A DNA stretch of 64,000 nt from Colwellia sp. PAMC 21821 (GTDB lineage: Bacteria > Pseudomonadota > Gammaproteobacteria > Enterobacterales > Alteromonadaceae), in contig NZ_CP014943.1 of the NCBI RefSeq assembly GCF_002077175.1, positions 1,302,001-1,366,000 on the forward strand, read 5' to 3'. The notes beneath the pieces were generated by a model that had not been told where the DNA came from, did not search any database, and saw only the letters and a list, made by a program, of their open reading frames with translations. The translations under genes and the position numbers were made by a program. Below are positions 56,931 to 64,000 of this stretch, in pieces (within the stretch, counting starts at the first letter, position 1; each line of letters opens with the position of its first letter).

Positions 56931-59318
56931 TTAATAAGTATATTTAAGACCTAATCCTACCGTTAGCGGACGTGCAACATAGCTATAGATATCACGTTTA
57001 GTGGCATCAAGCGCGGCAAACTTTGAGCCTCGGGTATTGGTTGGCGCTCTTTCATTGGTAATATTATCAACAAATAAATTAACACTTAAATTATCATTCA
57101 GCTTGATAAAAACCGAGGCGTTCAACATCGTGTAACTATCAACATGCGTAAAGTTATCAGTATCGGTTGAAAATGCTGTCGTTACTTCATCTGTATACGA
57201 GCCATTCAAATGATAAGAAACCTCTAAGCCATCAATGTATTGAAAATAATTTACTGCTAATGTGACCATATTCTCAGGTACACCAGGTAATTTATCGCCA
57301 TCAACACCATTAATACCATCAGTCGAAAAATCTGCGGTCAACTTTGCATCGGTATACGCATAACCCGCCGTAATATTTAAATCCTCGGTAATACTGTAAT
57401 GCCCTTCAAGCTCAAGTCCTTGAGAACTAGCTGTTTTACCATTAGTTAGGATAGTAAAACCACCATTAGGTGATGAAGTTGTTAAAATAACATCATCCCA
57501 ATCAATGCGATAAGCGGCAACATTAAAGCGTAATTTTCTATCCAGTGCATAGCCTTTCGCACCTATTTCAAGACTGAGGGCTGTATCGTTGGTATAGTTA
57601 ACTAGATTTTCGGGTTCCGCCCACGGACCAGACGTAGGGATACCATTGCTACCACCATTTCTGAAGCCTTCCGCTAAGGTAACATAAGCCATCACATCAT
57701 CGGAAATATCATATGAGGTATTAAACTTAAAGATATGATCGCTAATATCTGAGGAATTATCACCACCGTAAACACCGCGAGGGTCGACACCATCGTCAGA
57801 ATTCCAAGCGCCGAACAACGGCGAACGGTTCTCAATACTATTGGCAAACGATGTTTTAAAGAAACGAGCACCACCCGTAACTTGCCATTTATCGGTTAAT
57901 TGATAAGAAAGCTCACCAAATAAGGCTTTATCTGTTGCTTCAACTTCTTGATATGAAGCATAAAACAAGTCATTTTTTTCGCCTAAATCATTCAGTGTTC
58001 TCACTTGCTCAGCAAAATAACCATTATTATCATCTTGCCAATTATAAAAGCCACGATGGAAATCTTCGTTACTTACACCTAACTCTTGTTTACTGTAAAA
58101 AGCTCCTGCAATCCAACTTAAATTATCGTCGCCATTTGAAGATAATCGTATTTCTTGACTAAAGGTTTTCACATCTTTGTCATATTCGCCAATAATGGAC
58201 TCTCGAGGAAAGCCATTATAGTAATAATCGCCCCAATAGCCTTTATTGTAATACTCTGCGGAAAGATCACCGTTTAAATCAGATTCACTTTCGAAACTTG
58301 AGGTTGCCGAGGTTAAGGTAGCAAAACCTAAATCGGCTTCTATTTCTAAAGAGCTTAAGCTAAGTTCTCGCTCTGAAGTCTCACGAATACGCTGTAAACT
58401 TATATAATCACCACCATCTGTATGTTGGTCATTAGCCACTTGTCGGTCACCAAATTCATCTTGCTGTATTTGGTGACTTGCCGTTACGCTAATGTCGTCA
58501 TTAACAAGCCATCTCCAACTGAGCTTCAGGTGTTTAATGGTTTCATCATTACTGTCTTTTTTGGAAAACTCTTTGTTCGGGCTATTTGGGTCATTAGGGT
58601 CGACAGCAATAGGCTGATTATTATCATCATAAGCATAAAGTCGATTAGCATCAATAAAGCCTGCTCGTTCGATATAACCGCCAACAGCGCGAATCGCCAT
58701 ATTGTCATTTAAAGGGACATTCAGTACCAAATGAGTGTCGCTGTTAATATTACCGGCACCGTCAGTTTTAGAACCACGGGTATGAAATTCAAATTCTGTT
58801 TCATCTACGTTAGGTTTTTTACTGATGTATCGGATCGTGCCACCTAATGAGCCTGAGCCATATAAGGTACCTTGTGGTCCACGAAGTACTTCAACACGTT
58901 CAATATCTTTCAAAATTACATTATAGAATAATGGCGTTTCATCGACATATACGGATACAGTGGGAGCGGCAACGGTTGCAAGATCAGTAAAACCTGAACT
59001 ACTGGTATTTAAACCACGGATAATTAAGCCACTATTAATACCAGAATCACGACCACCTGTGTCGGTGTAAGCTAAACCAGGCACAGACTGAGCCAGTTTT
59101 GAAAAATCGACGATGCCTTTTTTTTCTAGAGCTTCCGCTGTTGTCGCTGAAACATTATAAGGAACATCCATAATGGACGTGGTTCTTTTGGTCGACGTGA
59201 CAATGATATTTTCAATGTCCGCATCTGCGGATACCGCCAAAGCAGGTACGCCTAAACTGGCCAATATTATGCTTTTTGTAAGCAAGTTAAGATGCTGTTT
59301 TTTTGTGGTCACTTTCAT
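56931..59318 (-). CDS. TonB-dependent outer-membrane receptor
   Basis: ATG 59318 behind GAGGGAAAG gives 795 aa. The signal peptide ends near residue 30 (LGVPALAVSADA). The TonB box is IENIIVTSTK, followed by the plug (PGLAYTDTGGRDSGINSGLIIRGL, VEVLRGPQGTLYGSGSLGGTIRYI). A beta-barrel of about 650 residues ends LTVGLGLKYTY, typical of receptors. It imports large or scarce nutrients across the outer membrane using TonB-ExbBD energy. Ligand unknown. No siderophore-processing neighbour is visible. The downstream TPR-sulfotransferase and a candidate AraC-type repeat at 59442-59474 upstream are its only context. Confidence 0.95.
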   Translation of the reverse strand: MKVTTKKQHLNLLTKSIILASLGVPALAVSADADIENIIVTSTKRTTSIMDVPYNVSATTAEALEKKGIVDFSKLAQSVPGLAYTDTGGRDSGINSGLIIRGLNTSSSGFTDLATVAAPTVSVYVDETPLFYNVILKDIERVEVLRGPQGTLYGSGSLGGTIRYISKKPNVDETEFEFHTRGSKTDGAGNINSDTHLVLNVPLNDNMAIRAVGGYIERAGFIDANRLYAYDDNNQPIAVDPNDPNSPNKEFSKKDSNDETIKHLKLSWRWLVNDDISVTASHQIQQDEFGDRQVANDQHTDGGDYISLQRIRETSERELSLSSLEIEADLGFATLTSATSSFESESDLNGDLSAEYYNKGYWGDYYYNGFPRESIIGEYDKDVKTFSQEIRLSSNGDDNLSWIAGAFYSKQELGVSNEDFHRGFYNWQDDNNGYFAEQVRTLNDLGEKNDLFYASYQEVEATDKALFGELSYQLTDKWQVTGGARFFKTSFANSIENRSPLFGAWNSDDGVDPRGVYGGDNSSDISDHIFKFNTSYDISDDVMAYVTLAEGFRNGGSNGIPTSGPWAEPENLVNYTNDTALSLEIGAKGYALDRKLRFNVAAYRIDWDDVILTTSSPNGGFTILTNGKTASSQGLELEGHYSITEDLNITAGYAYTDAKLTADFSTDGINGVDGDKLPGVPENMVTLAVNYFQYIDGLEVSYHLNGSYTDEVTTAFSTDTDNFTHVDSYTMLNASVFIKLNDNLSVNLFVDNITNERAPTNTRGSKFAALDATKRDIYSYVARPLTVGLGLKYTY

Positions 59319-59743
59319 ATCCGCTTTCCCTCGATTAATATTATTATTCTTCGACAACAACAAACTAAAGTGCTTAATCTGTTGTTAGGTTCAACAAGTC
59401 ATGCTTTTATAATGACTCAGTCAGATCAAGTAAATGTTGCTTTTTTGGTCACAAAAGGTACGTTTTTCGACATCTAATAGGCGGATATCGATACAAAAAA
59501 ATGATTTTCAGACGATTGAAATATCATTATATTTTACTCGTAACATCCAGTGTATAAGCGTAAATAAGAGGGAATTATTGACAACATACCTATTAGCCGT
59601 AACAAGTATTTTTGTCATTACCATACTGCAGACATGGATACGCCTAACTAAATTTTTCAATTAGCTGTCATATACAAAGCGTAAAGTTTATAAATGCAAT
59701 AATAGTAATGTTAGATTTTTAAGGTGGCTGAGCAATATCCAAC
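59319..59743. other. Upstream region of the TonB receptor with candidate AraC-type site
   Basis: No supported gene in 425 bases. TTTTTGGTCACA (59442-59453) and TTTTTCGACATC (59463-59474) are related 12-mers 21 bases apart, the spacing of AraC-family half-sites. TTTTCGACAT also occurs in the GlxA/AraC control region at 47252. Several short open frames here lack ribosome sites. Confidence 0.4.
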
Positions 59744-59777
59744 AAAAAACGCAAAGTGTCAGCACTTTGCGTTTTTT
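59744..59777. terminator. Strong bidirectional hairpin
   Basis: AAAAAACGCAAAGTG and CACTTTGCGTTTTTT pair around TCAG. T-runs exist in both directions. On the minus strand it directly follows the stop of the 52-aa gene. Confidence 0.92.
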
Positions 59778-59936
59778 TTATGAGTCAGGATTAAAGCCGT
59801 TTTTAATTTTTTCTATTCGTTCTTGATGTCGGTAATGTGCTTTCAGTGCTGCTACTGAAAACGCGCCAACAATGGCTACAATCGGAATCAGTAGCGCTAA
59901 TGTTTCAGGTCTTAGTAAAGTATTTAACCATTCCAT
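59778..59936 (-). CDS. Small single-pass membrane protein, 52 aa
   Basis: An ATG at 59936 with AAAAAGG seven bases upstream opens a 52-aa protein that ends exactly at a strong terminator. Residues about 10-32 (ETLALLIPIVAIVGAFSVAAL) are a membrane helix. The tail (KAHYRHQERIEKIKNGFNPDS) is basic, so an N-out, C-in small inner-membrane protein is likely. I know no family, although similar short proteins occur near rraB in Alteromonadales (memory, not checked). The ribosome site abuts a hexanucleotide repeat that could tune expression. The frame, site and terminator together make it credible. Confidence 0.75.
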   Translation of the reverse strand: MEWLNTLLRPETLALLIPIVAIVGAFSVAALKAHYRHQERIEKIKNGFNPDS

Positions 59937-59945
59937 CGGATAACC

Positions 59946-59981
59946 TTTTTATTTTTATTTTTATTTTTATTTTTATTTTTA
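59946..59981. repeat. Hexanucleotide tandem repeat (TTTTTA)6
   Basis: Six perfect units plus TTTT lie between rraB and the 52-aa gene. On the minus strand it reads (TAAAAA)n and runs straight into the AAAAAGG ribosome site of the small gene. Confidence 0.95.
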
Positions 59982-59992
59982 TTTTCTATCAA

Positions 59993-60343
59993 TTATTCTT
60001 CGAAATATGTGCCCCAACCATCATAATCAACTTTACACTGTTTTGCCAATTCGAACATTTTTTTTGTTTCATCAAAAATAATATCAAAATCTAAAGCTTG
60101 TTCAGTAATAATATCGAACGCAAAAACCTTTTCACCCGTTTCTAACTCAGCTTCTTCTGGCTCTTCAATTTCAAAGCCACTTTTGAATGCTGTAATGGCT
60201 GCCTTTTCTAGAATATCAAAATCGACACTAGAAAAGTGATGTTCAATAGTATGGTGAACTTCTTCATTAGTACCATCTTCTACTAGCATGGCGATTAATT
60301 CTTCCGTATGTTCTTTCCATTCTTGCAATTCTTCATCGATCAT
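59993..60343 (-). CDS. rraB: Ribonuclease E inhibitor RraB
   Basis: The 116-aa acidic protein shares with E. coli RraB the segments LVEDGTN-x-x-x-x-HTIEHHFSSVDFDILEKAAITAFKSGFE (in part), FDIITEQALDFDIIFDETKKM and DYDGWGTYFEE. It lacks the acidic C-terminal tail of the E. coli protein (about 138 aa). It binds RNase E and modulates degradosome action in the cytosol. Its start overlaps the plsC-like stop by one base (TAATG), so they are coupled. Confidence 0.93.
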   Translation of the reverse strand: MIDEELQEWKEHTEELIAMLVEDGTNEEVHHTIEHHFSSVDFDILEKAAITAFKSGFEIEEPEEAELETGEKVFAFDIITEQALDFDIIFDETKKMFELAKQCKVDYDGWGTYFEE

Positions 60344-61116
60344 TACTTACTCTCACTTGTTTGCTTATTTTGTGAATTTTTGTCATTTACTTGTGGCAGT
60401 TCATGGCCAGTTTCTTCGCTTAATTGTGTTATTTTAACCAGCATATCACTGCGTGTTTTATTGGTTATGCTGCGAATCTTGTCTTTATCTTCGGTAGATA
60501 AAATTACTGGCGGCAAGAATTCAATAATCATTTTTCCGTTATCCCAGCGATTCAAGTCGATAGTTTTATGAGTATTGCTTGCACAAACAGGAATAATGGG
60601 AACCTCTGCTTTTGCGGCGGTGCGAAATGCGCCCGTTTTAAAAGGTAATAAACCACGCCCATAGCTACGCGTCCCTTCTGGAAACAACCATACTGACAAC
60701 TTTTTTTCGCGAATTTTGTTGGCGGTCATATCAATGGTGTTCATGGCTTTATTTTTATTTTTACGATCAATTAAAATATTACCCGTGAGCCAATACATTT
60801 GTCCAAAAAATGGTATCCATTTTAAACTTTTTTTACCGACACTAACGGTGCCTGGCTGAACTGCAGCGGGCACAGTAAAAATATCATAACTATTTTGATG
60901 ATTACAAATGTAGACAACGGGGCCAATATTTTTTGTCGACTCGGGTATTCTCACTTCTACCTCTAAGCCCAAAATTTTTGATACTTTGCCGAGGTATTTA
61001 GCCGTATGATGGACGTTGTCGCGATGAAATGGTCGTATCAAACATAATAAAATAGAACAAAGAGAGATAAAAACTAAAGCTAATGTCATTAATATGACGC
61101 GAATAACAGCTAACAA
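60343..61116 (-). CDS. plsC: 1-acyl-sn-glycerol-3-phosphate acyltransferase
   Basis: The 257-aa protein has an N-terminal hydrophobic segment (1-28), the catalytic H-X4-D as NHQNSYD (His73, Asp78), FGQMYWLTGNILIDR and the glycerophosphate-binding FPEGTRS. It acylates lysophosphatidate to phosphatidate at the inner membrane. It is coupled to rraB by a TAATG overlap. A 160-base gap separates it from mlaA upstream. Confidence 0.95.
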   Translation of the reverse strand: MLAVIRVILMTLALVFISLCSILLCLIRPFHRDNVHHTAKYLGKVSKILGLEVEVRIPESTKNIGPVVYICNHQNSYDIFTVPAAVQPGTVSVGKKSLKWIPFFGQMYWLTGNILIDRKNKNKAMNTIDMTANKIREKKLSVWLFPEGTRSYGRGLLPFKTGAFRTAAKAEVPIIPVCASNTHKTIDLNRWDNGKMIIEFLPPVILSTEDKDKIRSITNKTRSDMLVKITQLSEETGHELPQVNDKNSQNKQTSESK

Positions 61117-61278
61117 AAGGCATTCCTAGAAAATTTATAAGGCGTGTATAAAGCGTGATTATACCTTTAATTAATAAAATAGCTAAACCTAGAACTCACC
61201 TTTTATACGTTAATATGCAACAAGCTTTGTCTATAGCAGATAAATTAATGTTTTCAACACTTAACAAGAACGAATAAG

Positions 61279-62034
61279 TTAGCGAGCCACCTGAATTTCA
61301 CGATACTTTTTATAAAGTAGTTTCAAGTATTCATATTCAAATGCTGAACCTGAAGCGTAATATCGAAAAGGTAATCTGGCTCTCGCATCAATACTGTTGA
61401 CGAGTGAAAGATAAAGTTCCTCTTCAGACTTCATACCAAGAACATCTAAAGTCTGTTGATCAGCTAAGGCATCAAAGGCTAAGCCTGTCGCGTCACGCAG
61501 TGAAGATGGACCCAACAAAGGTAAAACTAGATAAGGCCCTGAACTAACCCCCCAATGCCCAAGGGTTTGGCCAAAATCTTCATCTTGCTCAACAAAACCT
61601 ACGGGTGTTGCAACATCGATTACCCCCGCTAAGCCTATAGTCGAATTAACAAGAAAGCGGCCAAAGGTTTCACCTGCCACTGATAACTTAAACTGCAATA
61701 ACGAGTTAATAAAAGTCGATATTTCACCTAAATTATTAAAAAAGTTACTCAAGCCAGTTTCAACAACATCAGGGGTTATTTTTTTATAGGCGTCAACTAT
61801 CGGTAATAAAAAATAGGTATCGGCTTTAGCATTAAAATAATATATTCGACGATTAAACCCTTCCCAAGGATCGTCATAGGCCGTCATGATGCCCAATTCT
61901 TCGTGATTATCCGGCAAGGCAACTTTTGGCGCTATAGCCTTATCTTCCAACGTGGGCACTGAAGAGCACGCTACCAAAAGAGTGCAGAATAATAGCGCTA
62001 TAAAATGAGTACACTTTTGCGAAAACATTAGCAT
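61279..62034 (-). CDS. mlaA: MlaA (VacJ) outer-membrane lipoprotein
   Basis: The 251-aa lipoprotein has lipobox LLVAC with Cys23, then DPWEGFNRRIYYFNAKAD, the start of the MlaA fold. GVSSGPYLVLPLLGPSSLRDATG and amphipathic helices follow. It removes surface phospholipids from the outer leaflet and feeds MlaC/MlaFEDB. Here mlaFEDB are not adjacent. A lipoprotein hydrolase gene precedes it with a one-base overlap, which suggests a joined role in envelope lipid handling. Confidence 0.95.
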   Translation of the reverse strand: MLMFSQKCTHFIALLFCTLLVACSSVPTLEDKAIAPKVALPDNHEELGIMTAYDDPWEGFNRRIYYFNAKADTYFLLPIVDAYKKITPDVVETGLSNFFNNLGEISTFINSLLQFKLSVAGETFGRFLVNSTIGLAGVIDVATPVGFVEQDEDFGQTLGHWGVSSGPYLVLPLLGPSSLRDATGLAFDALADQQTLDVLGMKSEEELYLSLVNSIDARARLPFRYYASGSAFEYEYLKLLYKKYREIQVAR

Positions 62035-63377
62035 TAATTCCCCCCTCCTTGGAAAGTAGCATGTAAATGCTCAACAAAGCTTAATCTATCTAGATTGCCA
62101 CAATGTCCACCACGAGGAAAAATTTTCGCTCGTTCGGCGAAAACTTCCTGCAAATATTCCACCTCGCCTGCTTGTAAAATAATATCGTCTTGATTGGTCA
62201 CTAAGTATATTTTTTCTGACGTTTTTAAATAATCTTCAATTGCATGCAAGCTGTAACGTTTGATCAAATCCGCCTTAGTAAGATTGATATCTTCGCGCTG
62301 AGCTCTAGGTAGCATAGCGCGGTCAAAATAGTCACCAAACGTAATATCACTCGCTCGCTGCATTGAATGGGTCAAACTCTCAAATTTATCTATGGTGTGG
62401 TCTTTGTAGGTGATTGCACCCGTATTAAAGCTAACATCGATGGCAAATATCATATCTGATGACGACATTCTAAATGAAGCACCAATAAGCAGTTTGAATT
62501 CAGCTTCGGTTAACTCTGCATTTTTAAATAAATTGTATATTGACCCTTGGTCAAATTTTGAGGACCTTTGCGCTGAGTAGATATTTGAAAAGCGTGCAAA
62601 AATTTCATCAAACATCGCTACAGCGGCTTGTCGATTATTACGCAAGTCAAAATATTCATCTAAAATACTGACCGAATTATATAAACTCACCGGAGGGTTA
62701 ATTAGGAGCACCTTTTCAAAGTTAAACGCTTGCTTCTCTTCATCAATAAGTGCGATAAATGCTGAGTGAGCGCCACCTAAGCTATAACCAGTAAGTGAAA
62801 ATGACGAAGCCTTTACTTCATCTTCTGTTTGAACTTGCGCCCAGACTAAGTTCATTACTTTATATAAATCTTTTGCGTCATGAGCTAAATCGCCAGGCAT
62901 GTATTGGGTGTTTGGTGAGTTAACAATAAAATTAGCAAACGTTGGCGATGACAGTGAAATAACATGATAGCCCTGTTGAAAAAAACTTTTTTGCAGACTG
63001 ATCATTTTTGCACTCTCAAAACTTGCGCCGGTACCCGCAATAATAAAAATGACTGGTGCAATAGCCTCTTGTTTTATTAACGAGTATTTCATTTTTTTGT
63101 TAAACCAAAATATCTCTGAAATTTCATTTAATGGTTTAATCGTTATACTTTTATTAATAACATTTAATGATTTGGGGAGATCGGCTGCAGGCTCTTGGCA
63201 ATAGCCTGTAACGGTTGCTTGATAGCGAGAATATTCGAAATCGCAAACAGGTATAGCAACCACTACCGGTTCCTCTTTACTGCTGCATGCTGCTAACATT
63301 ATGATGAGTAAAACGCTAAAAATACGCACTGAGTTTAGCTTTCGTTGAGAGTGTTTAAAAAATATCATTTTACGCAT
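62034..63377 (-). CDS. Alpha/beta-hydrolase fold lipoprotein
   Basis: The 447-aa protein has a signal peptide with lipobox LAAC (Cys31), then an alpha/beta hydrolase domain. APVIFIIAGTGASFESAKMI is the oxyanion-region strand, and SLTGYSLGGAHSAF carries the nucleophile Ser in G-x-S-x-G. The final GGHCGNLDRLSF supplies the catalytic His. Substrate unknown. It could be an envelope lipase or esterase. Its stop overlaps the mlaA start by one base, so the pair is an operon. Confidence 0.85.
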   Translation of the reverse strand: MRKMIFFKHSQRKLNSVRIFSVLLIIMLAACSSKEEPVVVAIPVCDFEYSRYQATVTGYCQEPAADLPKSLNVINKSITIKPLNEISEIFWFNKKMKYSLIKQEAIAPVIFIIAGTGASFESAKMISLQKSFFQQGYHVISLSSPTFANFIVNSPNTQYMPGDLAHDAKDLYKVMNLVWAQVQTEDEVKASSFSLTGYSLGGAHSAFIALIDEEKQAFNFEKVLLINPPVSLYNSVSILDEYFDLRNNRQAAVAMFDEIFARFSNIYSAQRSSKFDQGSIYNLFKNAELTEAEFKLLIGASFRMSSSDMIFAIDVSFNTGAITYKDHTIDKFESLTHSMQRASDITFGDYFDRAMLPRAQREDINLTKADLIKRYSLHAIEDYLKTSEKIYLVTNQDDIILQAGEVEYLQEVFAERAKIFPRGGHCGNLDRLSFVEHLHATFQGGGN

Positions 63378-63588
63378 TAGTTGCTGCCAGCAGGTTTAAA
63401 GTTTTCAAAGACCAATATGCGTATTCTAGCTTTTGACCGCTAAAAAGTATCTAATTTAAAGCTTAATTTTTCTCAAAGGACATTTAATTATCATTATTTT
63501 AGTCACCGGTTTAGCTTTCATTCAAGGTCAATTTACGAGGAATAATAAATATAATTACAACGAGCATTTGTAAATAAATTGGGGGGCA

Positions 63589-63621
63589 ATATGAGTTCGA
63601 TATGAGTTCGATATGAGTTCA
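63589..63621. repeat. Three 11-bp tandem repeats
   Basis: ATATGAGTTCG occurs at 63589 and 63600, and ATATGAGTTCA at 63611. It lies in the 441-base gap 63378-63819, where I see no gene. Three ATG codons in the repeat lack an extended frame. Confidence 0.9.
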
Positions 63622-63819
63622 ATGTTCATTATTATATTATTGCACTTACGCTTTAAGGCATTATAAATACTCATAAAAAACAACAAACCTACTTGGTAGT
63701 CTCAGGCTATATTTGGCTATTAGCCAATAATGAAGTAGTCATGTCAAAGTGCCCGGGAATTTTTCAACCTTGTAGGTCGCTATATTTAATCCTGGCGTTG
63801 CAACTACTGTTTAGTGTAA

Positions 63820-64000
63820 TTACGCTGCTGATTCACTTAATGTGTAGCCTTTACCCCAAACAGTATCAATGCTGACTTGTGTCATTCCCTCTTTGACTAA
63901 TTTTTCGCGTAACTTGGAAATCCGCACATCGACTGTACGTTCAGCACCATTGTATTTACGGTTCAGTAAAGTGGTATAAATAACCTCGCGCGTCATCACC
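63820..64000 (-). CDS. OmpR-type response regulator, C-terminal end only
   Basis: The frame enters from the right edge and stops at 63820, giving about 59 residues. VMTREVIYTTLLNRKYNGAERTVDVRISKLREKL (in part) is the winged-helix DNA-binding domain: R-x-x-I-x-x-x-x-x-x recognition region, then DVRISKLR, and DTVWGKGYTLSESAA as the wing. The receiver domain lies beyond the window. The partner histidine kinase is not in view. Confidence 0.88.
   Translation of the reverse strand, partial: VMTREVIYTTLLNRKYNGAERTVDVRISKLREKLVKEGMTQVSIDTVWGKGYTLSESAA

Overview
The window looks like a chromosome segment of a marine, AT-rich gammaproteobacterium of the Alteromonadales, most like the Colwellia/Thalassotalea group. 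This rests on gene order (lptG-lptF divergent from pepA-holC-valS, ccmABCDE, rraB-plsC-mlaA), a TonB-dependent receptor beside a TPR-sulfotransferase, a TRAP transporter, and overall protein style. Genus is inference only.

Bases 1 to about 13,200 are accessory DNA, probably an integrated mobile element or part of one. It holds an edge-truncated coiled-coil protein with a KPKITIA repeat, a serine recombinase behind three degenerate repeats at about 92-bp spacing, and a minus-strand replication-like block: an unknown 735-aa protein with faint primase-like motifs, a protein resembling Rep_trans/gpII replication initiators, and a short UvrD-type helicase. An SOS-controlled umuDC pair with a perfect LexA box, a double-AAA ATPase and two small island-type proteins follow.

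Bases 13,260-24,750 form a catabolic locus. A Lrp/AsnC regulator is divergent from an operon of EutA-like Asp/Glu-racemase-fold enzyme, M20 amidohydrolase, TRAP transporter P-Q-M and M24 peptidase. An EamA exporter, a diaminopropionate ammonia-lyase and an outer-membrane porin follow. The layout recalls ectoine/N-acetyl-diaminobutyrate catabolism but with a different enzyme set, so the substrate is open.

Bases 25,480-28,700 hold a small unknown gene, a secreted DKGH nuclease, a parvulin, a tRNA-Leu(CAA) with a duplicated promoter and 5' half, an unknown small protein and an RDD membrane protein. Bases 28,790-41,550 are core: lptG, lptF, pepA, holC, valS, a cold-shock protein, hemH, a periplasmic glutathione peroxidase, and ccmABCDE. 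The ccm run stops at ccmE behind a terminator.

Bases 41,830-55,170 look like an amino-acid catabolic region. One arm is aruI-aruH (arginine transaminase pathway), an aldehyde dehydrogenase and an MFS carrier, behind two TetR-type operators and a divergent TetR regulator. The other arm is an NDP-forming acyl-CoA synthetase, a CaiD-like hydratase, an acyl-CoA dehydrogenase and a nitronate monooxygenase-like protein, divergent from a GlxA/AraC regulator. I propose that 4-guanidinobutyrate, the product of the first arm and a structural analogue of gamma-butyrobetaine, is activated and oxidised by the second.

Bases 55,170-64,000 carry the TPR-sulfotransferase and TonB receptor, a 52-aa membrane protein whose ribosome site abuts a hexanucleotide repeat, rraB, plsC, mlaA, a lipoprotein hydrolase, and the C-terminal end of an OmpR-type response regulator cut by the right edge.
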